A DNA stretch of 5,396 bases from assembly GCA_013362385.1 (NCBI GenBank), contig JABFWC010000108.1, positions 1 to 5,396 of the forward strand, in the 5' to 3' direction. Source of the DNA: Pseudarthrobacter sp. GTDB lineage: Bacteria > Actinomycetota > Actinomycetes > Actinomycetales > Micrococcaceae. Position numbers and translations under genes: made by a program. This document shows positions 1-4,887 of the stretch, one piece after another; positions within the stretch are counted from its first letter, which is position 1, and every line of letters begins with the position of its first letter. The notes under the pieces were generated by a model, which was not told the DNA's origin, did no database searches, and was given only the letters and a program-made list of their open reading frames with translations.

Positions 1-460
1 CGGTCTTGGCGTCCAGGGTGAAGGTCCGGTTGTAGGTGTAGGAGGCACCCATGCCGGCGACCTTCAGGTCGGTGCCGGCTGCGGGGCTGGTGTCCCCGCT
101 GGTGGAGAGGGTCGTGCCGATGCCGCCGTAGAAGGGGGCGCCTTCGGTGGTGCTGATGACGCCGTCCTTGCTGGTGTCGGCGGACATGTCCGGGCAGGTG
201 CCCTTGGCGCCGATGTGAATGTGCTGGACGTGCGGGTAGGGGGCGCCGTTGAACTCAGCGGCGAGACCGGAGACTTTTTCGGTGACGGTGGCCTGATCGC
301 CGTTGACGGTAATCATGACCGAACCGGAGGCATTACTGCCGTTGATCGCGGCGAGGTTCGCCTGGTAGTTCGTGCCATCCGCGGCCAGGGCCGGGCTGAC
401 GGAAAGTGCGAGGGCGCCCAGGGCCAGGGCCGGGGCGATCAGGAAAGCAGATTTCTTCAT
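1..460 (-). CDS. Secreted CHRD-like domain protein (partial, C-terminus beyond left edge)
   Basis: The visible part is 153 residues. It begins with a Sec signal peptide: Lys2-Lys3, then a hydrophobic stretch to about residue 24, with likely cleavage after the ALA near residue 26. The mature part has a His-rich motif HVQHIHIG (77-84), then GTCPD with Cys89, an acidic stretch ending SKDGVIST (97-104) and EGAPFYG (106-112). This order resembles actinobacterial secreted CHRD-domain proteins, small extracellular beta-rich domains whose biochemical role is poorly known. The clustered His and the Cys could bind a metal, but that is inference. The ATG at 458-460 is preceded by GGAGG at 470-474 (minus), a near-ideal ribosome binding site. 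A candidate ECF promoter lies at 527-555, giving a leader of about 60 nt. The family call rests on motif recognition, not a search; that the gene is real and exported is much surer. Confidence 0.85.
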   Translation of the reverse strand, partial: MKKSAFLIAPALALGALALSVSPALAADGTNYQANLAAINGSNASGSVMITVNGDQATVTEKVSGLAAEFNGAPYPHVQHIHIGAKGTCPDMSADTSKDGVISTTEGAPFYGGIGTTLSTSGDTSPAAGTDLKVAGMGASYTYNRTFTLDAKT

Positions 461-526
461 GATTCTTTTCCTCCATTGATGATGAACGCTCCCCCAGATG
501 GGCACGCCCATGACTGTGACACTAAC

Positions 527-555
527 GGTTCGTTGTGCCCCGCGTCACGGATTGG
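527..555 (-). promoter_or_regulatory. Candidate ECF (SigK-like) promoter of the CHRD-like gene
   Basis: Read on the minus strand, CCAATCC (549-555) is followed by exactly 16 bases and then CGAACC (527-532). The transcription start would fall near 520, about 60 nt before the ATG. The same two blocks with the same spacing lie upstream of three other genes in this window. The arrangement resembles the M. tuberculosis SigK consensus. The sigma factor itself is not in the window. Confidence 0.5.
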
Positions 556-595
556 TCAAGTCCTTGGAAACTTTTTCACCGGCCCTGAGACCGCT

Positions 596-621
596 GCCCT
601 GCCCACAGAAGCGGCCAGGGC
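596..621 (-). terminator. Weak hairpin after the lipoprotein gene
   Basis: GCCCTG (596-601) and CAGGGC (616-621) form a 6-bp stem with a 14-nt loop, about 30 bases past the lipoprotein stop codon. There is no adjacent T-run on the minus strand, and an alternative pairing (CCGCT 591-595 with AGCGG 610-614) competes with it. It may weakly terminate lipoprotein transcription before the CHRD-like gene's promoter, but the evidence is thin. Confidence 0.2.
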
Positions 622-651
622 GGTGCAGTTCCCGGGCTGGGGCCGGAGTGG

Positions 652-1290
652 TTATTCGGACCAGCAGGCCAGGACCGTGGTGGCGACCTGGTAGGCGAAC
701 GCCGCGCGGGTGACCTCGTGGGGTCCCAGCGGTTCCGGCAGCGCTGCCGCGTCCACTGTCAACACGAAGTTGTCTTTGACGAAGACAGCGGAAGCGGGGG
801 TTTGGAAGGCCTGGAATCCCAGGTTCGCCAGCCCCTCGATCGGGGCGGCCCCAGCCCTGGACCGCTGCAGCTCCTGAAGGTAGGCGTGCGCGGCGTCCGG
901 GTCCGCGGCTTCTTTGACCGAGAGCACGAGCGAACCGGCCGGCAGCGCATAGGTGCAGGTAAAGAGCTTGTCCGCCCAGGTTGCCCCGTTGCCCGGGGCA
1001 GAGTCGAGGGCCAGGATCTGCACGACTTTCTCCTGGATTTCCTTGCTGCACACCATCAACGCCGCAGCCGACGGCCCACCGGCGGCGGCAACGGGAAGAT
1101 CAGTCGGCGACGCTGTCGGGGTACCGGCACCGGCATCAGCACTGGGGGCTGACACCGAAGCGCTGGGCGCGGACACCGCCGTGCCGGGACCGGCGCCGCA
1201 TCCGGCCAGGACCAGTATCGACAGCCCGGCAAGAGCCGGCACCAGCATCCGGTGCGTGGCAGATCGTGGCGGCACGCTTATCCGTCCCAT
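652..1290 (-). CDS. Putative lipoprotein of unknown function
   Basis: The 212-residue product starts with basic residues and a hydrophobic segment ending in a lipobox (LVLAGC, lipid-accepting Cys31), so it is predicted to be anchored on the outer face of the membrane. Residues 32-75 are a Ser/Ala/Pro/Thr-rich linker with a repeated SAPSA element. A folded domain of about 135 residues follows, with three cysteines (81, 112, 209); two of these could form a disulfide. Short landmarks are VCSKE (80-84), LFTCTY (109-114) and VLSVKE (122-127). The pattern is loosely like small actinobacterial lipoproteins such as the DUF3558 type, but I do not recognise a defined family. The frame is open to an ATG at 1342-1344, but that lies at the predicted transcription start. 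The ATG at 1288-1290 has GGAAGG 10 bases upstream (1301-1306) and gives a normal short lipoprotein leader; an ATG at 1318-1320 is the alternative. Confidence 0.82.
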   Translation of the reverse strand: MGRISVPPRSATHRMLVPALAGLSILVLAGCGAGPGTAVSAPSASVSAPSADAGAGTPTASPTDLPVAAAGGPSAAALMVCSKEIQEKVVQILALDSAPGNGATWADKLFTCTYALPAGSLVLSVKEAADPDAAHAYLQELQRSRAGAAPIEGLANLGFQAFQTPASAVFVKDNFVLTVDAAALPEPLGPHEVTRAAFAYQVATTVLACWSE

Positions 1291-1348
1291 GAAGCACACA
1301 CCTTCCAAAAGGGTAGTCATGGCCGACACCATATCGCCCGCCACCGGT

Positions 1349-1376
1349 TATTCGTGACCGGTTCCACCGCGGACGG
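1349..1376 (-). promoter_or_regulatory. Candidate ECF (SigK-like) promoter of the lipoprotein gene
   Basis: On the minus strand CCGTCC (1371-1376) is followed by 16 bases and then CGAATA (1349-1354). The extended left block, TGACC at its 5' end, also matches the one before the CHRD-like gene. The predicted start near 1342 leaves a leader of about 50 nt to the ATG at 1290 and argues against translation from the upstream ATG at 1344. Confidence 0.48.
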
Positions 1377-1379
1377 GTC

Positions 1380-1585
1380 ACCCACACGTCCTGCGTCGCG
1401 GGTCCCTTTGCATGGTGGGTCCCCACGCAGGCGCAAGGCCGCAGAGCCCTTGGAGCGCGCGCCTTGGTCTAAAGGCGCCGATAACGGGCCTGCACCTGGC
1501 CAGCGCCGTACTCCTGCTCGGCGTAGGCCTCTCCCAGGACAAGACCATTAACCGCCGCACCACCATCCGCGCGACCCAGGCATGA
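1380..1585 (+). pseudogene. Probable C-terminal remnant of an EamA/DMT-family transporter
   Basis: Two reading frames hold pieces that fit the end of an EamA-type membrane transporter in the right order. Frame 1 (1380-1472, ending in TAA) includes FAWWVPTQAQ and ALGARALV, like the helix, the W/QxxAQ motif and the RAAL segment of these proteins. Frame 2 (from about 1466 to the TGA at 1583-1585) reads APITGLHLASAVLLLGVGLS, like the last helix of the family. Between them about 15 residues that normally carry the EPVxA and LGE motifs are missing, and the frame shifts. Third codon positions in frame 2 are mostly G or C, as in real genes here. There is no start codon, and the N-terminal part would have to lie where the lipoprotein gene now sits, so this is at most debris. 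The family assignment is from memory of the motif pattern. Confidence 0.38.
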
Positions 1586-1850
1586 ACCGCGCCCCCCGCG
1601 GCGGCAACAACGGCCCAGCTCCCCGATGAGCCACTGGCCCCGGCCAGGGGCTAGGTCTTGGCCGAAGCCGTCAGCATCCTTGCCGCGTTCGCCCGTCCGG
1701 GCGCCGCGACCTCCGTCTCGGGACCAGAACAACGTTGCCCACCACCGCCACCACAAATCCCTGGACGATAGCTGGACCGGTCGCCGCCGTCCTCTAGGGG
1801 TGCAGTACTCACGGCAATGGGCGGTACAGCGTCTCCGGACGCACTGGCCG
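1586..1850. other. Gene-poor interval, possibly decayed coding DNA
   Basis: I see no intact gene. Open frames on both strands lack ribosome binding sites and have Arg/Pro/Trp-rich translations typical of out-of-frame GC-rich DNA. On the minus strand a hydrophobic piece reading GPAIVQGFVVAVVGNVVLVP ends near 1721. Ala-rich pieces in another frame follow toward 1590. This could be a frame-broken membrane protein that I cannot name. No RNA gene, insertion-sequence end or repeat was recognised. Confidence 0.3.
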
Positions 1851-2018
1851 CTAAACCCGGTGTTGGTTGGTGGTGTCATGTGGCAGCGGGTGCACCACGG
1901 TTTCGATGGCACCGGTCCGGGACTGTTCGGCCTTGTGGCGGCGGGTGTGGTCCGTCAGGTAGCGGCTCGAGATCCAGCCGACGGGACCGGTGTGGCAGTG
2001 GCAGTGGCCGTAGCCTCA
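1851..2018 (-). pseudogene. Possible remnant of a bacterial SH3-domain protein (C-terminal end)
   Basis: Between a TGA at 2016-2018 and a TAG at 1851-1853 one minus frame encodes 54 residues containing TGPVGWISSRYL at residues 9-20. GW[IV]S.RYL is the typical ending of bacterial SH3 (SH3b) domains in cell-wall and secreted proteins. The earlier strands of such a domain are not visible in any minus frame up to 2150, and there is no start codon or ribosome binding site. The following 34 residues (His/Thr/Arg-rich) are not recognisable. If genuine, it is the 3' scrap of a lost gene. A match this short could also be chance. Confidence 0.27.
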
Positions 2019-2114
2019 CGGTGAGATCCTCTATCGAGGTCATCCATGCAGCCCGTCCAGTGCGATCGTCCCACGCGGGGCGTGGTCACGGCCGGATCAG
2101 CCGATCAAGGCAGA

Positions 2115-2142
2115 CCATCTTTTGGTGCCGCCGTCTCGAATT
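2115..2142 (+). promoter_or_regulatory. Candidate ECF (SigK-like) promoter giving a leaderless transcript
   Basis: CCATCT (2115-2120), 16 bases, then CGAATT (2137-2142). Spacing and both blocks match the other three candidates in the window. The transcription start predicted 6-9 bases downstream falls at or next to the A of the ATG at 2149, so the mRNA would have essentially no leader. This explains why no ribosome binding site is seen. Confidence 0.42.
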
Positions 2143-2148
2143 ACGGTC

Positions 2149-2328
2149 ATGAACTATTACAGTCCCGCGGCGCAGGAACGGGTCAAAGACGCCGCCTATG
2201 ATGCAGTTGAAAGAGTTCTGACCGGCATGTTCGAACCGTTGAGCAGACAAGCCCTTGCAGTTCGCTGGAACCAGGCCGTGGAAGCCATGGCAAAACACCT
2301 CGAAGCGCAGGACAACGGCTCCGAATAA
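2149..2328 (+). CDS. Small hypothetical protein (59 aa), probably leaderless
   Basis: The product has no signal peptide and no membrane segment. After MNYYSPAAQ it is predicted to be almost entirely helical and charged, with two helical stretches (about 9-24 and 32-53) split by a GMFEP turn near 26-30, and a polar tail ending in NGSE. I do not recognise a family. The frame is open upstream to a GTG at 2122. The ATG at 2149 is preferred because a candidate promoter at 2115-2142 overlaps the GTG and places the transcript start at this ATG; neither start has a clear Shine-Dalgarno sequence. G+C at third codon positions looks lower than in the neighbours, which could mean recent acquisition or low constraint. 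A hairpin with a T-run (2394-2420) ends the unit. Main support is the promoter, the terminator and the non-random protein composition. Confidence 0.55.
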   Translation: MNYYSPAAQERVKDAAYDAVERVLTGMFEPLSRQALAVRWNQAVEAMAKHLEAQDNGSE

Positions 2329-2393
2329 AGAAACGGCAGCGACGCCCCTCTCGTGGAAAATCCCGGTTCAGAATCCTCAACGCGCCGGCGGTT

Positions 2394-2420
2394 CCGCCAG
2401 GGACAGGACTGGCGGGTTTT
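2394..2420 (+). terminator. Rho-independent-like terminator after the small gene
   Basis: CCGCCAG (2394-2400) and CTGGCGG (2409-2415) form a perfect 7-bp GC-rich stem with an 8-nt loop, followed by GTTTTGTCT. Stem plus T-run on the plus strand, 66 bases past the stop codon at 2328, fits an intrinsic terminator of the small gene. Confidence 0.6.
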
Positions 2421-2441
2421 GTCTCCCGTAATCCCTTGGCT

Positions 2442-2479
2442 CGGCTGTCCCCGGGTGAGTTGGTACCCGGGGACAGCCG
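2442..2479. terminator. Long perfect hairpin between convergent genes, probably a bidirectional terminator
   Basis: A perfect 15-bp inverted repeat (2442-2456 and 2465-2479; core GGCTGTCCCCGGGT) encloses an 8-nt loop. It lies 36 bases beyond the stop codon of the ferritin-like gene (minus) and downstream of the small gene (plus). Neither side has a strong T-run, as in many actinobacterial terminators without a U-tract. Its position between converging genes suggests it stops transcription from both sides, mainly that of the ferritin-like gene. Confidence 0.65.
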
Positions 2480-2514
2480 GAGGCAACCCGCAACGCGGAC
2501 GCCGTTGGTTGGTC

Positions 2515-3471
2515 TTAGTCCGTGTCGTTATCGCCGCTGGTGTTGATGGTTCCATTGACCCCGGCCGGGAAGAACCCACCTGAGGTGACCTGCTCGGGAT
2601 CGAGGTAGGCGATGTTCAACACCTGGGCAGCGGTGCGGCTGAAGGCGAGCCCGTTCGCGTCCGTGGGTACCAGGTTGGCCACAGCTGCGGTGCCGATGCC
2701 CTGGTCCAGATCCGTTGTCCCGTCCAGGCTGTCGCGGGCGTCCGAGATTTTCTGCACGGTGGTGTAGATCGCAGGCGTTTCAACCCCCAGGGCGTAAAGG
2801 GTCGTGCGGATGATCCCTGCGTGGTAGGCCTCCACAGCCAGCAGGCCCGCGGCGGCTTCGAGGTAGGTCTTATTGCTGATCAGCGGGGCGGCTCCCTTGT
2901 AGGCCGTGACGCCCACGTCCTCGAAGATGAACGCCCCGAAGAGGAAGTTCACTTCGTTGGCGTAGACATCGAACTTATCGTGGGGGCCGATCAGCCCGGC
3001 GGCGCGGGCGGCGGCGGTGAAGCTGTCGTCAAGGCTGATCCGGGGCCGTGCCACCGCCGCAGATCCCAACGCACTGCGCAGGAACGCGACGTGGGTTTTT
3101 TCGTCCCCGGCGATTTCCTGCGCATACTTTTTGATCAGAGGGGTCTTGAACGGCACGGCACGCCCACCAATGACCGGGCCGCGCCGTCCGGTGCCGGTCG
3201 TCATGTTGTCGGGCAGACCTGTGCCGGTGACAGCGCGGAGGTAAAACTCGGCCTCCAGATATTCCAGGTTCAGGGCGAAGTTAAGGATCGCCCCGTCACT
3301 GGGCGCCCCGTCCTCCTCCGCGACGGCCGGGGAAGCGGCCGCGGACGCAGCGACGAACGCCGCCCCGGCCGTGATACCGCTTAGACCCGCGGCACGGAAG
3401 AACCGTCGACGGTCCACCGCGTTTTCGGCACTGCGGGAAATAGCATCAACAATGAAACGCTGTTCAAACAT
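2515..3471 (-). CDS. Exported ferritin-like domain protein with Tat-type leader
   Basis: The product is 318 residues. The leader has a twin-arginine-type motif ([10 protein letters not shown], 20-29), an Ala/Gly-rich hydrophobic stretch (30-47) and likely cleavage after the AVA near residue 51. The rest is a four-helix ferritin-like domain (Ferritin_2 / PF13668 type). Helix A is [14 protein letters not shown] (64-77), helix B has the ExxH pair E124/H127 ([10 protein letters not shown]), helix C has E184 ([11 protein letters not shown]) and helix D has the ExxH pair E214/H217 (VEAYHAG). These are the expected di-metal ligands, so metal binding is likely. Family members include desiccation-associated and secreted proteins, but the substrate is unknown. 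The C-terminal 90 residues are polar and end in SGDNDTD. The frame extends to an ATG at 3489, but the ATG at 3471 is chosen because AGGAGA lies 7 bases upstream (3479-3484). Transcribed alone, facing away from the gene at 3812. Confidence 0.9.
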   Translation of the reverse strand: MFEQRFIVDAISRSAENAVDRRRFFRAAGLSGITAGAAFVAASAAASPAVAEEDGAPSDGAILNFALNLEYLEAEFYLRAVTGTGLPDNMTTGTGRRGPVIGGRAVPFKTPLIKKYAQEIAGDEKTHVAFLRSALGSAAVARPRISLDDSFTAAARAAGLIGPHDKFDVYANEVNFLFGAFIFEDVGVTAYKGAAPLISNKTYLEAAAGLLAVEAYHAGIIRTTLYALGVETPAIYTTVQKISDARDSLDGTTDLDQGIGTAAVANLVPTDANGLAFSRTAAQVLNIAYLDPEQVTSGGFFPAGVNGTINTSGDNDTD

Positions 3472-3478
3472 GGAACAA

Positions 3479-3484
3479 TCTCCT
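3479..3484 (-). promoter_or_regulatory. Ribosome binding site that fixes the ferritin-like start
   Basis: AGGAGA on the minus strand, 7 bases before the ATG at 3471. The upstream in-frame ATG at 3489 lies above this site and has no comparable sequence, so the shorter 318-residue form is preferred. Confidence 0.75.
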
Positions 3485-3510
3485 GCCATTCACATGAAAA
3501 TGGCGGGGGC

Positions 3511-3523
3511 AGGACTCAGTCCT
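3511..3523. promoter_or_regulatory. 13-bp palindrome in the ferritin-like leader
   Basis: AGGACT-C-AGTCCT is a perfect 6-bp inverted repeat with a single central base, about 40 bases upstream of the ferritin-like start and inside its predicted 5' leader. It could be an operator for a dimeric repressor or simply a short hairpin. Only one copy was seen. Confidence 0.25.
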
Positions 3524-3582
3524 CTAGCGCACCCCAGCGCTGCGACGCCCTCGTCGCCACAGCCAAACCGGCCATGATCACT

Positions 3583-3611
3583 GATACGGTACCGCGACCG
3601 GGAGAGGTTGA
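3583..3611 (-). promoter_or_regulatory. Candidate ECF promoter of the ferritin-like gene (different type)
   Basis: On the minus strand TCAACC (3606-3611), 17 bases, then CGTATC (3583-3588). AACC with CGT at 16-17 bases is the common ECF sigma pattern (for example SigL-type TGAACC/CGTGTA in mycobacteria). It would give a leader of about 105 nt. It differs from the CGAA-type motif of the four other genes, suggesting separate control. Confidence 0.3.
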
Positions 3612-3669
3612 GGAAGGGCATGAATCCCAGGCCAGGTGATCAGGGTATTGATCCTTCTTAGAGACCGAC

Positions 3670-3697
3670 CCATCCGGAACCGGCCCGGCATCGAAAC
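3670..3697 (+). promoter_or_regulatory. Candidate ECF (SigK-like) promoter of the Ala/Pro-rich secreted protein
   Basis: CCATCC (3670-3675), 16 bases, then CGAAAC (3692-3697). The left block is identical to the -35 hexamer reported for M. tuberculosis SigK. The start of transcription would be near 3704, leaving a leader of about 108 nt that contains the hairpin at 3738-3770. Confidence 0.5.
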
Positions 3698-3737
3698 ACT
3701 TTCAACGCATAACGCGGCGGCGAGTTCTCACCGCGGC

Positions 3738-3770
3738 TTCGTGCCCGTCGATAACAGTGTCGGGCACGAA
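3738..3770. promoter_or_regulatory. Perfect 10-bp inverted repeat in the 5' leader
   Basis: TTCGTGCCCG (3738-3747) and CGGGCACGAA (3761-3770) pair perfectly around a 13-nt loop. The hairpin lies inside the predicted leader of the gene at 3812 and ends about 30 bases before its ribosome binding site. It could stabilise the leader, bind a regulator, or act as an attenuator. There is no T-run after it, so a simple terminator is less likely. Confidence 0.4.
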
Positions 3771-3801
3771 AAGTATGTGACCGTGGACTCCGGCAGTTGA
3801 T

Positions 3802-3807
3802 GGGAGG
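3802..3807 (+). promoter_or_regulatory. Ribosome binding site that decides the start at 3812
   Basis: GGGAGG sits four bases before the ATG at 3812. The in-frame ATG at 3800 and TTG at 3797 overlap or precede this site, so they are unlikely starts. Confidence 0.6.
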
Positions 3808-3811
3808 TGGG

Positions 3812-4789
3812 ATGGACCGCACGACCCTGAACATCGCCCCTGCCCTCCGCCTGCTCCTGGTCGGTGGCCTCTTCGCCATGTGCTGGATTATCTTCGGCGC
3901 GGGCAGCGCCCACGCTTCCCCGGCACCACCACCTGGTGAGAGCCCGCACACGGCCACGGGACTCGTCCCATCCCTGACTGCACCCATGAAACCACTCATC
4001 ACCGCGGTTCAGCCCCGGACAGAACCAGCACCACAGAGGACAACAACGCCCTCCACCGTCCAGGGGCCCGCAACAGCGGCCCAGCCCGTGGGCGGGACTG
4101 CCCCGGCCGCCGCTCCCGTACGGCAACCCAGCGCGCCCGTCGCCCAACTTATCGCCGGCACTGCCCAGCCGCTCCTTGCCCCGGTCACGGACCTGGCCGA
4201 CGCGGTCGTGGCCCCGGTCACAGCACCCGTCGCCCAACTCGTCTCCGGCACCGCCCAGCCGCTCCTTGCCCCGGTCACGGGGCTTGCGGGCAGCGTCCTG
4301 AGCCCGGTGGACGCCGTCACTCGCCCCGTTACAGGTTTGATTACCGGCCTCACGGCAGCGGCAGTCACCGGACCTATAAGCGGCATCCCAGGCGGGGCAC
4401 CGCCCGCCACAGCGACCACCACAGTTGCACCCGTTACGGCTAACACTTCCCTGCGCGGCGCTGACCCATCCGCCACCGTGCACTCCCCTCTGCCTACGGG
4501 CATTGCGGATGTGATCGCCCCGCGTGGTGGGGCGTCGATGGATGAGGGCGGCGCCTCGCCTCAGAGCCCTGTCCGGCTTCCTGGCGGACACGTGCCCGCA
4601 ACGGCGCCGGTGTACTCACCGGTGTCCGGCAGGGCCGGCGCATCGGGGCACACTGGCGCCGGTGGACAGGCTGCAGTGGATCTTTCCTACCGTTTCATCC
4701 TGCCCATGACCCAGGGCGGCGATGGATCCCTTTTCAGCTTCGTCCTCCGGGGGCCCGCAAACCAGGACCCTGGATTCTCACCGGATTGA
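3812..4789 (+). CDS. Secreted Ala/Pro/Thr-rich protein with 30-residue repeats
   Basis: The 325-residue product has a signal peptide (hydrophobic 11-30, likely cleavage after AHA at 35) and a long low-complexity mature part dominated by Ala, Pro, Thr, Val and Gly. Residues 108-137 and 138-167 are tandem copies of a unit built on APVAQL..GTAQPLLAPVT.LA; similar PV..L/PVT spacing continues to about 185. Residues 186-290 are a disordered-looking Gly/Pro/Ala stretch. A short conserved-looking tail (LSYRFILPM..GGDGSLFSFVL, 291-312) may be the functional end. There is no LPxTG sorting signal and no C-terminal membrane segment, so it is probably released or loosely wall-associated. Function not recognised. 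The start ATG at 3812 follows GGGAGG (3802-3807), spaced 4 bases; ATG 3800 and TTG 3797 are in frame but overlap that site. The next gene starts 98 bases downstream, so an operon is possible. Confidence 0.8.
   Translation: MDRTTLNIAPALRLLLVGGLFAMCWIIFGAGSAHASPAPPPGESPHTATGLVPSLTAPMKPLITAVQPRTEPAPQRTTTPSTVQGPATAAQPVGGTAPAAAPVRQPSAPVAQLIAGTAQPLLAPVTDLADAVVAPVTAPVAQLVSGTAQPLLAPVTGLAGSVLSPVDAVTRPVTGLITGLTAAAVTGPISGIPGGAPPATATTTVAPVTANTSLRGADPSATVHSPLPTGIADVIAPRGGASMDEGGASPQSPVRLPGGHVPATAPVYSPVSGRAGASGHTGAGGQAAVDLSYRFILPMTQGGDGSLFSFVLRGPANQDPGFSPD
4133..4312 (+). repeat. Two tandem 90-bp coding repeats
   Basis: Units 4133-4222 and 4223-4312 encode 30 residues each. The first 23 residues are identical at 19 positions, and a 28-base stretch is identical at 4163-4190 and 4253-4280, including third codon positions. 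The conserved DNA indicates a fairly recent duplication within the gene. Confidence 0.85.
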
Positions 4790-4812
4790 TGATGCCCGCG
4801 CTGCGCACCTAA

Positions 4813-4824
4813 ATGCCGCGGCAT
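4813..4824. promoter_or_regulatory. 12-bp perfect palindrome upstream of the repeat-protein gene
   Basis: ATGCCGCGGCAT is perfectly self-complementary, 64 bases before the ATG at 4888. TATACA at 4824-4829 touches it and looks like a -10 element, but no -35 match is seen. It may be an operator; this is inference from position and symmetry. Confidence 0.3.
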
Positions 4825-4836
4825 ATACAGGCATAC

Positions 4837-4860
4837 CCGGCCCGTTTGGCCGGACCAAAC
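4837..4860 (+). promoter_or_regulatory. Two overlapping, mutually exclusive hairpins before the repeat-protein gene
   Basis: CCGGCC (4837-4842) pairs with GGCCGG (4848-4853) around 5 bases. GTTTGG (4844-4849) pairs with CCAAAC (4855-4860), also around 5 bases. The two stems share 4848-4849 and the segment around them, so only one can form at a time. They end 14 bases before the GAGG ribosome binding site (4874-4877). The layout resembles a small switch or attenuator, but no ligand-binding domain is apparent. Confidence 0.35.
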
Positions 4861-4887
4861 ATTCATTCCATGTGAGGAAAAACAGTC

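Noticed and set aside
545..1051. Minus-strand frame overlapping the lipoprotein gene
   Set aside because: Same strand but a different frame from the lipoprotein, which has a lipobox, a ribosome binding site and sensible composition.
1469..1912. 147-codon minus-strand frame
   Set aside because: Cys/Arg/Trp-rich composition without domain or start signals, overlapping the EamA-like remnant; probably a chance open frame.
1626..2024. 132-codon plus-strand frame in the gene-poor interval
   Set aside because: No ribosome binding site, His/Arg/Pro/Trp-rich composition and no recognisable domain; it crosses two regions that look like decayed DNA.
2086..2298. Minus-strand frame over the small plus-strand gene
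   Set aside because: No start signals, and it is antisense to a gene with a candidate promoter and terminator.
3643..3648. GGGTAT as a stress/sporulation sigma -10 box
   Set aside because: No GTTT-like -35 element was found 14-17 bases upstream, so there is only half a promoter.
3638..3653. GATCA-6-TGATC inverted repeat
   Set aside because: Arms are only 5 bp and overlap a common GATC motif; too weak to call an operator.
3728..4591. 287-codon minus-strand frame opposite the Ala/Pro-rich gene
   Set aside because: Translation is Arg/Gly/Cys-rich low complexity, typical antisense of GC-rich Ala/Pro codons, with no start signals. The plus-strand frame has a signal peptide and a ribosome binding site.
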